A stretch of 64,000 nucleotides of DNA, from NCBI GenBank assembly GCA_029557895.1, contig JAKQHT010000023.1, forward strand, positions 186,001-250,000, given 5' to 3'. Shown here piece by piece: positions 9,389-18,831 of this stretch (its first letter is position 1; each line of letters starts with the position of its first letter). This DNA is from Bacteroidota bacterium (GTDB lineage: Bacteria; Bacteroidota; Bacteroidia; Flavobacteriales; Flavobacteriaceae). The notes beneath the pieces were generated by a model. The model saw nothing but the letters and a program-made list of their open reading frames with translations. It made no database searches and was not told the DNA's origin. Both the position numbers and the translations under genes were made by a program.

Positions 9389-9459
9389 ATTGGTCTGCGA
9401 CTATTTATTAACATTGCAATGTGGTTTTTTTGTTCAATTTATAAATCAAACAGATAGGA

Positions 9460-10563
9460 ATGACCGACCAAGAACTTTTGTATCTTTTGGCTTTGCAAAA
9501 TGTCCCCAACATTGGTGATATCACGGCAAAAAAACTCATCAACCATTGTGGTTCGGCAAAGGCGGTGTTTGAAGAACGGCAAGGAAACCTTATGAAGATT
9601 GATGGCATTGGCTCCGTGACCATAAAACAATTGTATTACAAAGACCATCTGTTAGCTTCTGAAAAAGAATTGCATTTTATCAAGGAAAACGGGATAAAAT
9701 GTCTGTACTTCAAAGACGATCTCTATCCCGAAAAGCTCAAGCACTGTATCGACGGCCCAATCGTATTGTTTCAGGCTGGCAATATAAATGTCAAACAGCA
9801 ACGTATCATTAGCATTGTTGGCACACGCAAGATCACGACATATGGTGTCGCTTTTTGCGAAAAGCTCGTGGAACAATTGTCAGCTTTTAATCCCGTCATT
9901 GTTTCGGGTTTTGCCTATGGGACCGACATTACTGCGCAAAAAGCAGCATTGAAGCACAACCTTCAAACCATTGGCTGCTTGGCACATGGTCTAAACCAAA
10001 TTTATCCCGCATCGCACAAAAAATATATGGCGGATATTGAAAAAAATGGCGGTTTTGTAACAGATTTTTGGAGCACTTCCAATCCGGACAGAGAAAATTT
10101 CCTTAAAAGGAACAGAATAATTGCCGGAATGAGCGAAGCTACCATTGTCATTGAATCAGCGGAAAGAGGCGGTAGCTTGGTCACGGCAGATATTGCCAAT
10201 TCATACAACAGAGAGGTGTTTGCAGTACCGGGAAGAGCAGTGGACCCACAAAGTGCGGGCTGCAACAACCTCATCAAGTACCAAAAAGCACATTTGCTAT
10301 CGGATCCTATGGACGTTCCGTATATCTTGAATTGGGAATTGGTGGAATCCAAAAAGCAACCGGTTCAGAAACAACTGTTTGTTGAGCTCGAAGGAGATGA
10401 AAAAGCAATTTATCAATATTTGAAAGCCAACGACAAACAACTTATGGATACCATCGCCCTTGAGTGCCGAATACCGATTTTTAGGCTTGCCGGCATATTG
10501 TTGAACATGGAGCTAAAAGGTGTGCTCCGGCCACTTCCAGGGAAAACGTTTGAAGCTATTTAG
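9460..10563 (+). CDS. dprA: DNA processing protein DprA
   Basis: 367 residues. It loads RecA onto incoming single-stranded DNA in natural transformation and is found in nearly all bacteria. An N-terminal helix-hairpin-helix/SAM-like part (LLYLLALQNVPNIGDITAKKL) is followed by the Rossmann DNA_processg_A domain with GTRKITTYG, VSGFAYGTDITAQKAAL, GGSLVTADIANSYNREVFAVPGR and GCNNLI. A winged-helix DML1-like tail ends the protein (about residues 305-365). The start ATG at 9460 gives the usual N-terminus. It is divergent from the HU/SPOR gene. Confidence 0.95.
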   Translation: MTDQELLYLLALQNVPNIGDITAKKLINHCGSAKAVFEERQGNLMKIDGIGSVTIKQLYYKDHLLASEKELHFIKENGIKCLYFKDDLYPEKLKHCIDGPIVLFQAGNINVKQQRIISIVGTRKITTYGVAFCEKLVEQLSAFNPVIVSGFAYGTDITAQKAALKHNLQTIGCLAHGLNQIYPASHKKYMADIEKNGGFVTDFWSTSNPDRENFLKRNRIIAGMSEATIVIESAERGGSLVTADIANSYNREVFAVPGRAVDPQSAGCNNLIKYQKAHLLSDPMDVPYILNWELVESKKQPVQKQLFVELEGDEKAIYQYLKANDKQLMDTIALECRIPIFRLAGILLNMELKGVLRPLPGKTFEAI

Positions 10564-10869
10564 ATAATCACAACACGGTATTTGAGCCCAAGTTGGTTTA
10601 AAAATACTGGATACTTGCTATTTATGGTTACATGAAGCAGATAATCTTTTTTTAAAGCGATTTATCGTTTTGGTATGTGATTTTAACTAAAATTTTTTAA
10701 CAAATGAAGTTTTATATCCGAAAATGTATATATTTGACCAAAAGTGGCCATAAAAAGCAATGAGCGCACAATGCTTTTTATCGATGTTTTTTGCATTTCA
10801 TGGATATTTTTTAACAAAAAAATTTTGGTAAATCGCTTTTTTTTATACATTTACGGCATATTTATCGCA
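10564..10869. other. Intergenic stretch with hairpin and promoter-like boxes
   Basis: AT-rich. A 10-bp perfect inverted repeat ATAAAAAGCA / TGCTTTTTAT lies at 10750-10759 and 10772-10781 with a 12-nt loop and A/T tracts on both sides, so it could terminate in either direction. TATATTTG at 10729-10736 resembles a -7 box without a -33 box. No gene is supported before the small ORF at 10870. Confidence 0.45.
10823..10853 (+). promoter_or_regulatory. Promoter of the PID-CTERM-like miniprotein gene
   Basis: TTTTG at 10823-10827, an 18-nt spacer and TACATTTA at 10846-10853 (one mismatch to TAnnTTTG), 16 nt before the ATG at 10870. Confidence 0.5.
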
Positions 10870-11088
10870 ATGAGAATACAAAACAAAAAAATTATAGCCT
10901 CAATCTTATTTCTAATAATAAGTTTTGTATCTGTAGCACAAGGTAGCGGAACGCCACCACCACCCGGTCCTCCACCTCCTCCCGGGGCAGATTTACCCAT
11001 TGATGGAGCCATATATATTTTGTTTTCTGTTGCGCTTGTTTTGGGTGTGGTTTACAAAATACGCTTGGTAAACAGGCAAAAAGCCTAA
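10870..11088 (+). CDS. PID-CTERM-like small sorted membrane protein
   Basis: 72 residues from ATG 10870; the frame runs further upstream but the signal peptide starts here (MRIQNKKIIASILFLIISFV, cleaved near VAQ). A mature linker of prolines and glycines (PPPPGPPPPP) leads to LPIDG, a hydrophobic helix (AIYILFSVALVLGVVY) and a basic tail (KIRLVNRQK). A Pro-Ile-Asp motif followed by a TM helix and a positive tail matches the PID-CTERM sorting signal described in Flavobacteriia. The mature protein is little more than the signal itself. Its 3' end overlaps the converging ribE gene by 4 nt. Confidence 0.7.
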   Translation: MRIQNKKIIASILFLIISFVSVAQGSGTPPPPGPPPPPGADLPIDGAIYILFSVALVLGVVYKIRLVNRQKA

Positions 11089-11675
11089 TTGCGCAAAGAC
11101 AATAGCTTTTGTACGTATTTTCCCAATACATCAAACTCCAGATTAACCATATCCCCTTTTTTTAACAATTTGAAATTCGTGTGCGCATGCGTATATGGAA
11201 TTATTGCTACGCTAAAAGTATTCTTTTCCGATGCCACGACTGTAAGACTCACGCCATTTACCGTGATGGAACCCTTTTCAATAGTTATGTTGTTTGACGA
11301 GCCATCGTATTCAAAGGCATAGACCCAGCTGCCATTCTTCTGCGCTGCTTTCACACATTCGCCCACTTGGTCTACATGCCCTTGCACGATATGGCCATCC
11401 AGGCGGTCACCAAGCTTCATGGCGCGCTCAAGGTTGACGATGTCATTTATTTTTAAATTGCCAAGATTCGTTTTTGTTAAGGTTTCTTTAATGGCAGTAA
11501 CGGTATAATGGTCACCATCACATTGAACAACCGTAAGGCAAACACCATTGTGCGAGATGCTTTGGTCTATTTTCAATTCTGGGGCAATGGCGCTCCTTAT
11601 AGTGATGTGAAGGTTTTCATCTTCGCGCTCGAGTTTGGTAACAAGGCCCAAATCTTCAACAATGCCTGTAAACAT
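11085..11675 (-). CDS. ribE: Riboflavin synthase, alpha subunit
   Basis: 196 residues, the normal length. It dismutates two 6,7-dimethyl-8-ribityllumazine molecules to riboflavin. Two lumazine-binding repeats are visible: MFTGIVEDLG with SHNGVCLTVVQCDG in the first half, and DGHIVQGHVDQVGECV with KGSITVNGVSLTVV in the second. No FMN riboswitch is apparent upstream. A minus-strand TAACTTTG just before the gene (about 11706-11699) may be its -7 box. It is divergent from pdxA. Confidence 0.93.
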   Translation of the reverse strand: MFTGIVEDLGLVTKLEREDENLHITIRSAIAPELKIDQSISHNGVCLTVVQCDGDHYTVTAIKETLTKTNLGNLKINDIVNLERAMKLGDRLDGHIVQGHVDQVGECVKAAQKNGSWVYAFEYDGSSNNITIEKGSITVNGVSLTVVASEKNTFSVAIIPYTHAHTNFKLLKKGDMVNLEFDVLGKYVQKLLSLRN

Positions 11676-11747
11676 AATGTCGATTTATTGGTTAAATTTG
11701 CAAAGTTAACAATAAAGCTGTTTGGGTTATACAAATGTAAAATTTTC

Positions 11748-12794
11748 ATGAAGAAGTCAGAACTAATAAAAATTGGGGTTTCTGTGGGTGACCTCAACGG
11801 CATTGGCCCGGAAATCATTCTCAAAACCTTTGAAGACCCAAGGATGCTTGAGTTTTGCACGCCGGTTATATTTGCATCCATCAAGACCATGTCCTTTTTC
11901 AAGAAACATTTTGACAGTCCCATTAACTTTCACGGCATCAACGACACCGATCAGATAGTAGAAGGCAAGGTCAATGTGCTCAACGTTTGGAAGGAAACCC
12001 CTGCCATAGAATTTGGAAAAGAAGACCAAGAGATTGGACGTTTTGCCGTAAAATCGCTTGAGGCTGCCACGCAAGCACTCAAGAATGACACAGTTGATGT
12101 TTTGGTAACGGCGCCTATCAACAAAACGACCATACAGTCCGATAATTTCAAATTTCCTGGCCATACCAATTATTTGGCAAAGGAATTGGGCGGTAAGAGT
12201 CTTATGTTTATGGTTACCGAAGACCTGAAAGTAGGCCTTTTGACAGATCATGTACCGGTGAAGGACGTTTCGAGCCACATCACTCCCAAACTGATTGTAG
12301 AAAAAATCGAACTTGTTTACGAATCACTGGTCAAGGATTTCAAGAAAAATAGGCCTAAAATCGCGTTGCTTGGCATCAACCCACATGTGGGAGACAACGG
12401 AGTGATAGGCAAGGAAGACGACGAAGTTGTGAGGCCGACCCTCGAAAAATTGAGGGAGAAAGGCATGCTCGTTTATGGGCCATATGCGGCCGACAGCTTT
12501 TTTGGGGCCAAAAACCACAAAAATTTTGATGCGGTCATAGCATCCTACCACGACCAAGGACTCATACCTTTCAAGACCATTACTTTTGGTGAAGGTGTCA
12601 ATTTTACCGCCGGACTTTCAAAAGTAAGGACCTCGCCTGACCACGGTACTGCCTTTGAAATTGCCGGCAAAGGAGAAGCAGACGAAAGTTCGTTCAAAGA
12701 AGCAGTTTTTATGGCCATAAAAATATTCCACAATAGGAGCGAATACGAAAATCTGACAAAAAACCCACTAAAAACAGCCCATAAAAAGATATGA
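11748..12794 (+). CDS. pdxA: 4-hydroxythreonine-4-phosphate dehydrogenase
   Basis: 348 residues from ATG 11748, where the family N-terminus KIGVSVGDLNGIGPEIILK begins; the upstream extension of the frame overlaps ribE and is not conserved. It oxidises 4-phosphohydroxy-L-threonine with NAD in pyridoxal phosphate synthesis. Substrate and metal motifs are present: APINKTTI, FPGHTNYLAKELGG, LLTDHVPVKDVSSHI and ASYHDQGLIPFK followed by GVNFTAGLSKVRTSPDHGTAFEIAG. It leads the run pdxA-yceD-rpmF-fabH-accBC, common in flavobacteria. Confidence 0.95.
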   Translation: MKKSELIKIGVSVGDLNGIGPEIILKTFEDPRMLEFCTPVIFASIKTMSFFKKHFDSPINFHGINDTDQIVEGKVNVLNVWKETPAIEFGKEDQEIGRFAVKSLEAATQALKNDTVDVLVTAPINKTTIQSDNFKFPGHTNYLAKELGGKSLMFMVTEDLKVGLLTDHVPVKDVSSHITPKLIVEKIELVYESLVKDFKKNRPKIALLGINPHVGDNGVIGKEDDEVVRPTLEKLREKGMLVYGPYAADSFFGAKNHKNFDAVIASYHDQGLIPFKTITFGEGVNFTAGLSKVRTSPDHGTAFEIAGKGEADESSFKEAVFMAIKIFHNRSEYENLTKNPLKTAHKKI

Positions 12795-12867
12795 ACATTT
12801 TTTTGTTCACATCCCTTTTCGGGTAAATAAATATTTGTATATTTGCAGGCTCAAAACCGGACATGGG

Positions 12868-13404
12868 ATGAAGCCTTTAAAAGCATACAACATACCATTT
12901 GTTGGCCTGAAACTAGGTAAACACCGTTTTGAGTATCAGATTGACAAAAAGTTCTTTGAATATTTTGAGTATGACGATTTCAATGATATCGCTATAGATG
13001 TGGACTTGGTTTTTGATAAGAAAACAACCCTCATGGAGCTTGATTTCAAGATCAAAGGCACGGTCAACGTCAATTGTGACACTACGGACGAACCCTACGA
13101 ACAGCCCTTGGGCGGGTCGTTCCATTTGATTGTCAAGTTTGGCGAAGCTTACAATGATGAAAACGAGGACATCCTCATCATTCCCCATGGTGAACATGAG
13201 ATCAACGTGGCCCAGTACATCTACGAGCTTATCGTGCTTTCGATGCCCATAAAAAGGGAACACCCGGGAATTGCCGACGGAACGCTCCAGTCAGACATAC
13301 TCAAAAGACTCGAAGAATTGCGCCCTCAAGGCAACCATAAAGAAAACGAAGAGGACATAGACCCTCGATGGTATACATTAAAAAAACTATTAACGGATAA
13401 ATAA
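12868..13404 (+). CDS. YceD/DUF177 family protein
   Basis: 178 residues from ATG 12868. Members of DUF177 sit next to rpmF and are linked to 23S rRNA processing or ribosome assembly. Visible family features are the beta-rich N-terminus (KAYNIPFVGLKLGKHRFEYQID), the single C of VNVNCDTTDEP near the middle, the acidic ENEDILIIPHGEHEINVAQYIYELIVLSMP block and the closing DPRWYTLKKLL. TATATTTG at 12838-12845 may be a -7 box, although no -33 box is in place. It is followed by rpmF after 9 nt. Confidence 0.9.
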   Translation: MKPLKAYNIPFVGLKLGKHRFEYQIDKKFFEYFEYDDFNDIAIDVDLVFDKKTTLMELDFKIKGTVNVNCDTTDEPYEQPLGGSFHLIVKFGEAYNDENEDILIIPHGEHEINVAQYIYELIVLSMPIKREHPGIADGTLQSDILKRLEELRPQGNHKENEEDIDPRWYTLKKLLTDK

Positions 13405-13413
13405 AAAACAAAA

Positions 13414-13617
13414 ATGGCACATCCTAAAAGAAAGACCTCGAAGACCAGAAGAGATAAAAGAAGAACGCACTATAAGGCATCCGTTCCTACAATCGCAACG
13501 TGTCCAACCACTGGAGAAGCACATTTGTTCCATAGAGCCCATTGGCACGAAGGAAAACTGTATTACAGAGGACAGGTGCTTATCGATAATTCTGAAAAAG
13601 AAGAGAATCAGGCATAA
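13414..13617 (+). CDS. rpmF: 50S ribosomal protein L32
   Basis: 67 residues. It starts [20 protein letters not shown], the conserved basic N-terminus of bL32, followed by [15 protein letters not shown]. Only one cysteine is present, so this is a zinc-independent type. It is co-transcribed with the DUF177 gene and ends at the terminator at 13639-13665. Confidence 0.96.
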   Translation: MAHPKRKTSKTRRDKRRTHYKASVPTIATCPTTGEAHLFHRAHWHEGKLYYRGQVLIDNSEKEENQA

Positions 13618-13638
13618 TTATTATGCACGCATACAATA

Positions 13639-13665
13639 AAACGCTCCGACAAGAGCGTTTTTTTT
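13639..13665 (+). terminator. Rho-independent terminator after rpmF
   Basis: AAACGCTC/GAGCGTTT stem (13639-13646 and 13653-13660) with a 6-nt loop followed by T5. Confidence 0.88.
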
Positions 13666-13796
13666 GTTATTAATTTTTGAATGTATAGAAAACAACGTAA
13701 TTTGCATCAAATTTGACCAAAAATCCATTGAATTGGGACAAAACAGGACCATTTTGGGCACTTTTGTTAATTTTCAGGTCATTTTAAAGGATCACA

Positions 13797-14801
13797 ATGG
13801 GTAAAATCACTGCGGCAATCACTGCCATTGGCGGCTATGTTCCAGAATATGTGCTAACCAACCAGATTTTGGAAACAATGGTCGAAACCAACGATGAGTG
13901 GATCACAACACGTACGGGCATCAAAGAGCGTAGAATCCTTAAGGGAGAAGGAAAAGGCACTTCCTATCTTGCCATAAAGGCCGCACAAAATCTTATCGAC
14001 AGATATGGCATCGACCCCAAAGAAATAGAATTGGTGATTGTGGCCACCGCCACGCCCGACATGAAAGCTGCATCGACATCTGCCTATACCGCTACACAAA
14101 TTGGTGCCACCAACGCCTTTTCATTCGATTTGGAAGCTGCCTGCTCAAGTTTTTTGTACGGAATGTCCGTTGCTTCGAGCTATATAGTATCAGGGAAATA
14201 TAAAAAAGTATTGCTGATAGGTGCAGACAAAAACTCCTCGATGATCAATTATAAAGACCGCGCCACATGCATTATTTTTGGCGATGGGGCCGGAGCCGTG
14301 CTCTTCGAGCCCAATGAAGAAGGATACGGACTTCAGGACGAACTATTGCGAAGCGATGGCATCGGAAGAGAATTTTTGCAAGCCACTTATGGCGGATCAT
14401 CTTATCCTTCCACGCCCGAGGCCATTTCAGAAGGAAAGCACTTTGTTTTTCAGGAAGGAAAAACCGTGTTCAAAAATGCCGTGTTCAATATGGCCGATGT
14501 AACGGTCAGAATCTTGGAACGCAACAATCTAACCAAGGACGATATCGCCTGGCTTGTGGCGCACCAAGCAAACAAGCGCATCGTTGAGGCCACCGCAAAC
14601 AGGATCGAACTCGACGAAAGCAAGGTGATGATGAACATTCACAAATACGGCAATACCACTTCGGCAACACTTCCTTTATTGCTTAACGACTACGAATCGC
14701 AACTCAAAAAAGGTGACAAGCTCATTTTTGCTGCTTTTGGAGGCGGCTTTACTTGGGGCGCCATTTATCTCACTTGGGGGTATAACTCACAACCAACCTA
14801 A
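13797..14801 (+). CDS. fabH: Beta-ketoacyl-ACP synthase III
   Basis: 334 residues. It condenses acetyl-CoA (or branched acyl-CoA) with malonyl-ACP to start fatty acid synthesis. The Cys-His-Asn triad is visible: LEAACSSFLYGM, VAHQANKRI and HKYGNTTSATLP. The N-terminus ITAIGGYVPEYVLTN and DEWITTRTGIKERR are typical. The plsX gene that often lies between rpmF and fabH in other phyla is absent here. It is followed by accB and accC, giving the two entry steps of the pathway in one block. Confidence 0.96.
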   Translation: MGKITAAITAIGGYVPEYVLTNQILETMVETNDEWITTRTGIKERRILKGEGKGTSYLAIKAAQNLIDRYGIDPKEIELVIVATATPDMKAASTSAYTATQIGATNAFSFDLEAACSSFLYGMSVASSYIVSGKYKKVLLIGADKNSSMINYKDRATCIIFGDGAGAVLFEPNEEGYGLQDELLRSDGIGREFLQATYGGSSYPSTPEAISEGKHFVFQEGKTVFKNAVFNMADVTVRILERNNLTKDDIAWLVAHQANKRIVEATANRIELDESKVMMNIHKYGNTTSATLPLLLNDYESQLKKGDKLIFAAFGGGFTWGAIYLTWGYNSQPT

Positions 14802-14826
14802 ATACAATATTAAAAATCAAGAAATT

Positions 14827-15306
14827 ATGGATATTAGAGAGATTCAAAACCTGATCAAGTTTGTAGCCAAGTCAGGCGCAAGCGAGGTGAAACTGGAAAT
14901 GGACGACATCAAGATTACCATTAAGACCGGAGGGGAAGAGAGACCCGAAACCCTGACCTATGTGCATCAAGCTCCGGCGAGTATCCCGGTAGCACCGCCA
15001 GTTCAGGCTCCGATAGCAAGCCAGCCCGAACCGACAACAGCACCCGCAAACGATGAAAATTCAAAATTCCTAACCATCAAATCGCCAATTATAGGTACTT
15101 TTTATCGAAAACCTTCGCCAGACAAACCACCATTTGTTGAAGTTGGAAAAAGCATCAAGGAAGGCGACGTGCTTTGTGTAATCGAAGCCATGAAATTGTT
15201 CAACGAGATCGAATCAGAAATTTCCGGAAAAATTGTAAAAATTCTGGTTGACGATTCTTCCCCTGTTGAATATGACCAACCTCTGTTTTTGGTAGACCCA
15301 TCCTAA
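14827..15306 (+). CDS. accB: Biotin carboxyl carrier protein of acetyl-CoA carboxylase
   Basis: 159 residues from ATG 14827, 25 nt after fabH. The N-terminal part (DIREIQNLIKFVAKSGASEVKLE) is followed by a P/A-rich linker (APASIPVAPPVQAPIASQPE) and the biotinyl domain, with the lysine of VIEAMKLFNEIE carrying biotin. It carries CO2 between AccC and the carboxyltransferase. Confidence 0.96.
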   Translation: MDIREIQNLIKFVAKSGASEVKLEMDDIKITIKTGGEERPETLTYVHQAPASIPVAPPVQAPIASQPEPTTAPANDENSKFLTIKSPIIGTFYRKPSPDKPPFVEVGKSIKEGDVLCVIEAMKLFNEIESEISGKIVKILVDDSSPVEYDQPLFLVDPS

Positions 15307-15316
15307 ATCAATTGAG

Positions 15317-15384
15317 AATTCCACCCCGATAACTATCGGGCTAAATCCCATAATACTATAGATAGTAGTTTGGCACATGGAATT
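15317..15384. repeat. Palindromic intergenic repeat, copy 1
   Basis: Between accB and accC. Outer arms AATTCCA (15317-15323) and TGGAATT (15378-15384) enclose a palindrome CCCGATAACTATCGGG (15325-15340) and the word AATCCCA. A related arrangement with the same order of words occurs at 48467-48535. It looks like a small non-autonomous repeat. Confidence 0.6.
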
Positions 15385-15407
15385 TGAAATTATTAATTTA
15401 ACAAGGT

Positions 15408-16763
15408 ATGTTTAAAAAAATTTTAATAGCAAACAGAGGAGAAATCGCCCTCCGGGTGATTAGAACTTGTAAAGAAATGGGCATCAAGACCGTTGCCGTT
15501 TATTCCACAGCCGATGCCGACAGTCTGCACGTAAAGTTTGCGGATGAAGCAGTTTGTATCGGCCCACCTTCAAGCAGCGCTTCCTATTTAAAAATGTCAA
15601 ACATCATATCGGCTGCCGAAATTACCAATGCAGATGCCATACATCCAGGATATGGCTTTCTTTCGGAAAACGCCAAGTTTTCCAGAATTTGTGAAGAACA
15701 TGGCATCAAATTTATTGGCGCATCACCAGAGATGATCTCTAAAATGGGCGACAAAGCAACAGCAAAAGCGACCATGAAATCTGCTGGTGTACCATGCGTT
15801 CCCGGTAGCGATGGCATCCTCAAGGATTATGCTGATTGTGAGAAAGTTGCCAAAAAAATTGGTTTTCCAGTAATGCTCAAGGCTACAGCAGGTGGTGGCG
15901 GAAAAGGCATGCGTGCCGTTTGGAAATTGGAAGACTTAAAAGATGCTTGGGATTCTGCGCGACAAGAATCCAAGGCTGCATTTGGCAACGATGATATGTA
16001 CATGGAAAAACTTATTGAGGAACCCAGACATATCGAAATCCAGATTGTTGGAGACTCTACCGGTAAGGCTTGCCACCTATCTGAAAGGGACTGCTCCATA
16101 CAGCGACGTCACCAGAAGCTAACCGAAGAAACGCCATCGCCGTTCATGACCGATGAGTTGCGCGAAAAAATGGGTAAAGCTGCCGTAAAAGCCGCACAAT
16201 TCATAAAATATGAAGGCGCAGGAACTATAGAGTTTTTAGTGGACAAACACCGCAATTTCTACTTTATGGAGATGAACACCCGTATTCAGGTTGAGCATCC
16301 CATTACTGAACAGGTCATTGATTTTGACCTTATCAGAGAACAGATCTTGGTGGCGGCAGGAGTACCGATTTCCGGAAAAAACTATTTACCAAACCTACAT
16401 TCCATAGAGTGCCGTATCAATGCCGAAGACCCCTACAACGATTTTAGGCCGTCGCCGGGCAAAATTACCACTTTGCATGCCCCCGGAGGCCACGGCGTTC
16501 GTTTGGATACCCATGTGTACGCAGGTTACACCATACCGCCCAATTACGATTCGATGATTGCCAAATTGATTACCACTGCGCAAACACGCGAAGAGGCCAT
16601 CAACAAAATGAAACGGGCGCTTGATGAATTTGTTATAGAAGGGATTAAGACCACAATACCATTCCATAGACAACTTATGGACAATCCTGATTATTTGGCA
16701 GGTAATTACACCACCAAATTCATGGAGAATTTCAAGATGGAAGCACCTCAAGTGGAAGAATAA
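15408..16763 (+). CDS. accC: Acetyl-CoA carboxylase, biotin carboxylase subunit
   Basis: 451 residues, typical length. It carboxylates biotin on AccB using ATP and bicarbonate. N-terminal domain [29 protein letters not shown]-grasp loop [12 protein letters not shown], catalytic stretch [16 protein letters not shown] with preceding [15 protein letters not shown], and C-terminal domain with [20 protein letters not shown]. It is preceded by repeat copy 1 and followed immediately by the MITE-like element at 16768. Confidence 0.97.
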   Translation: MFKKILIANRGEIALRVIRTCKEMGIKTVAVYSTADADSLHVKFADEAVCIGPPSSSASYLKMSNIISAAEITNADAIHPGYGFLSENAKFSRICEEHGIKFIGASPEMISKMGDKATAKATMKSAGVPCVPGSDGILKDYADCEKVAKKIGFPVMLKATAGGGGKGMRAVWKLEDLKDAWDSARQESKAAFGNDDMYMEKLIEEPRHIEIQIVGDSTGKACHLSERDCSIQRRHQKLTEETPSPFMTDELREKMGKAAVKAAQFIKYEGAGTIEFLVDKHRNFYFMEMNTRIQVEHPITEQVIDFDLIREQILVAAGVPISGKNYLPNLHSIECRINAEDPYNDFRPSPGKITTLHAPGGHGVRLDTHVYAGYTIPPNYDSMIAKLITTAQTREEAINKMKRALDEFVIEGIKTTIPFHRQLMDNPDYLAGNYTTKFMENFKMEAPQVEE

Positions 16764-16767
16764 TCCG

Positions 16768-16910
16768 AAGCGGCTGTATCATAAAGCACTATCTTATCCT
16801 TCTGTCCTGATAACTACCGGCATTGGAGTCTTAAGCCATTGTTTATTAACATCTTAAAAGAAGTTAAGCGAGTTTAACTTGGTATAAACGTGCCATTGGC
16901 ACAGCCTTTT
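16768..16910. repeat. MITE-like intergenic element, diverged copy
   Basis: About 143 bp starting 5 nt after the accC stop. Its ends are imperfectly inverted (GGCTGT then CA and GCAC at 16772-16789; the complement of the same words at 16888-16906, including GTGCC-ATT-GGCAC). The interior shares CATCTTA-n-AAGAAGTT and TTAACTTG with the element at 52419-52566, in the same order and spacing. It ends ACAGCCTTTT and could act as a terminator. Confidence 0.6.
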
Positions 16911-17006
16911 CTTATATTTTTTCAAAAATTCGACATGTACATTTGATTAAATAAGGGATCGATTTATAAACCCTAATTCCTTACATTTATATCAAAAATC
17001 CAATCC

Positions 17007-18122
17007 ATGAACTTATCGTATTGGGAAAAAAAATCTCTGCTAACAAATATCGATTTTACTGTCGTTGGCAGTGGCATCGTGGGGCTCACTTGCGCCCTTG
17101 TTCTCAAGGAACGCTTCCCAAAAGCGGACATTCTAATTCTGGAACGTGGATGGCAACCCCAGGGCGCCAGTACCAAAAATGCCGGATTTGCCTGTTTTGG
17201 AAGTTTGAGCGAAATCTTGGATGACCTGAAATCCCAATCAGAGGCGCAGGTATTTGATTTGGTAAAGAAAAGACATGACGGCCTTGTGCTATTGAGACAG
17301 ATACTTTCGGACGAGGCCATAGGTTTCAGGCAGTTTGGTGGTCACGAACTTTTTACTAAAGCAGATAAGGCCACATATGACGAATGTTTATCCCAAAAAG
17401 AACATATCAACAAGTTATTGTTTCCACTTTTCGGCCATAAGGTTTTTTCTTTCAAGGAAAATAAATATGGGTTCAAGAATATCGAAAAAAAGTACTGTTA
17501 TACCCCATTCGAAGGACAGATCGACACCGGAAAAATGATGGCCTCATTGATTAATTTGGTACTTTCAAAAGGTGTAAAAATCCTAAACACAATTTCAGTT
17601 GAATATTTTGAAGAGACGAAAAGCAGTGTTTTTATACAAACCAATCGATTTGAGTTTGAATCAAAAAAACTCTTCATCGCTACCAATGGGTTTGCGCAGC
17701 AGTTGATCGATGAAGCTGTAAAACCTGCAAGAGCGCAGGTACTGATAACCAAGCCTATAGATGGTCTGCATATTAAGGGCACCTTTCATATGGACAAAGG
17801 GTTTTATTATTTCAGAAACGTTGATAACAGGATTTTGTTCGGCGGTGGTCGAAATTTGGATTTTAAAGGCGAAGAAACCACTCAAATGGGACAAACAGAC
17901 ATCATACAAAACAGGCTTGAAGAACTTTTGAGAACCGTTATACTACCAGAAACGATGTTTGAAATAGACCATCGCTGGAGCGGAATTATGGGTGTTGGCT
18001 CTCATAAAAGCCCCATAGTTAAGCCTATATCGCAACATGTGTTCTGTGGAGTTCGTATGGGAGGCATGGGCATAGCTATCGGGAGCCTTGTCGGAAAAGA
18101 ATTGGCACAAATGATAGATTAA
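17007..18122 (+). CDS. FAD-dependent oxidoreductase (DAO family)
   Basis: 371 residues. An N-terminal Rossmann motif FTVVGSGIVGLTCALVLKERFP is followed by ERGWQPQGASTKNAGFACFG, as in D-amino-acid oxidase/glycine oxidase type flavoproteins that cleave C-N or C-C bonds of small amines. The C-terminal WSGIMGVGSHKSPIVKP and CGVRMGGMGIAIGSLVGKELA close the FAD site. The substrate is not deducible. It lies 1 nt before mtgA, suggesting co-transcription without an obvious functional link. Confidence 0.85.
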   Translation: MNLSYWEKKSLLTNIDFTVVGSGIVGLTCALVLKERFPKADILILERGWQPQGASTKNAGFACFGSLSEILDDLKSQSEAQVFDLVKKRHDGLVLLRQILSDEAIGFRQFGGHELFTKADKATYDECLSQKEHINKLLFPLFGHKVFSFKENKYGFKNIEKKYCYTPFEGQIDTGKMMASLINLVLSKGVKILNTISVEYFEETKSSVFIQTNRFEFESKKLFIATNGFAQQLIDEAVKPARAQVLITKPIDGLHIKGTFHMDKGFYYFRNVDNRILFGGGRNLDFKGEETTQMGQTDIIQNRLEELLRTVILPETMFEIDHRWSGIMGVGSHKSPIVKPISQHVFCGVRMGGMGIAIGSLVGKELAQMID

Positions 18123-18123
18123 T

Positions 18124-18825
18124 ATGCTAAAAAAAATGCTCCGTTTCTTGTTGAAAGCATTTTTGTGGTTTTTGGCCATTCCGCTCATTGGTGTCATTGT
18201 TTTCAAATGGCTTCCGGTGCCCGTGACACCCTTGATGCTCATAAGGAGCTATGAACAATGGCAAGATGACAAGCCTATTGTTTGGAAGCATGATTGGGTT
18301 TCTTTGGATGAAATATCAGACTATTTGGAACTGGCCGTAGTGTGTAGCGAAGATCAGAATTTTATTAATCATAACGGTTTTGACCTCAAAGCGATAGAAA
18401 AAGCGATCGAGCACAATAAAAAATCCCAGCGTGTTCGAGGAGCAAGCACCATCAGTCAGCAAACTGCCAAAAACGTATTTTTGTGGCCCGGAAGAGGCTG
18501 GGTACGGAAAGGGCTTGAAACCTACGTTACATTTCTTATTGAACTGCTATGGCCCAAAGAACGGATTATGGAAGTTTACTTAAATAGTATAGAGATGGGC
18601 AACGGTGTATATGGTGCCGAAGCTGCTTCTCAATATTGGTTTAATAAATCGGCCATAAAACTGAATAGAAATGAAGCCGCTGCAATTGCCGTCATACTTC
18701 CCAATCCCCGAAAGTATCGTGCCAATCCTGCTTCTGCCTATATAGAAGGACGCAAGGCATGGGTGCTGAGGCAAATGGGATATCACGGAGGAAAACTTGA
18801 TTATAGCAAAGCCAAAGAAAGGTAG
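18124..18825 (+). CDS. mtgA: Monofunctional peptidoglycan glycosyltransferase
   Basis: 233 residues. One N-terminal TM helix (LLKAFLWFLAIPLIGVIVF) anchors a GT51 domain. Catalytic motifs are clear: SEDQNFINHNGFD (first glutamate), RGASTISQQTAKNVFLWPGR, KERIMEVYLNSIEMGNGVYG (second glutamate) and AASQYWFNKSA. It polymerises lipid II into glycan strands and lacks a transpeptidase domain, as expected. It converges on the ABC ATPase gene with only 6 nt between stops. Confidence 0.95.
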   Translation: MLKKMLRFLLKAFLWFLAIPLIGVIVFKWLPVPVTPLMLIRSYEQWQDDKPIVWKHDWVSLDEISDYLELAVVCSEDQNFINHNGFDLKAIEKAIEHNKKSQRVRGASTISQQTAKNVFLWPGRGWVRKGLETYVTFLIELLWPKERIMEVYLNSIEMGNGVYGAEAASQYWFNKSAIKLNRNEAAAIAVILPNPRKYRANPASAYIEGRKAWVLRQMGYHGGKLDYSKAKER

Positions 18826-18831
18826 CCGTTT

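Noticed and set aside
13618..13796. A missing plsX gene between rpmF and fabH as evidence of deletion
   Set aside because: The gap has a normal terminator and upstream region, and flavobacterial neighbourhoods without plsX are, as far as I know, usual.
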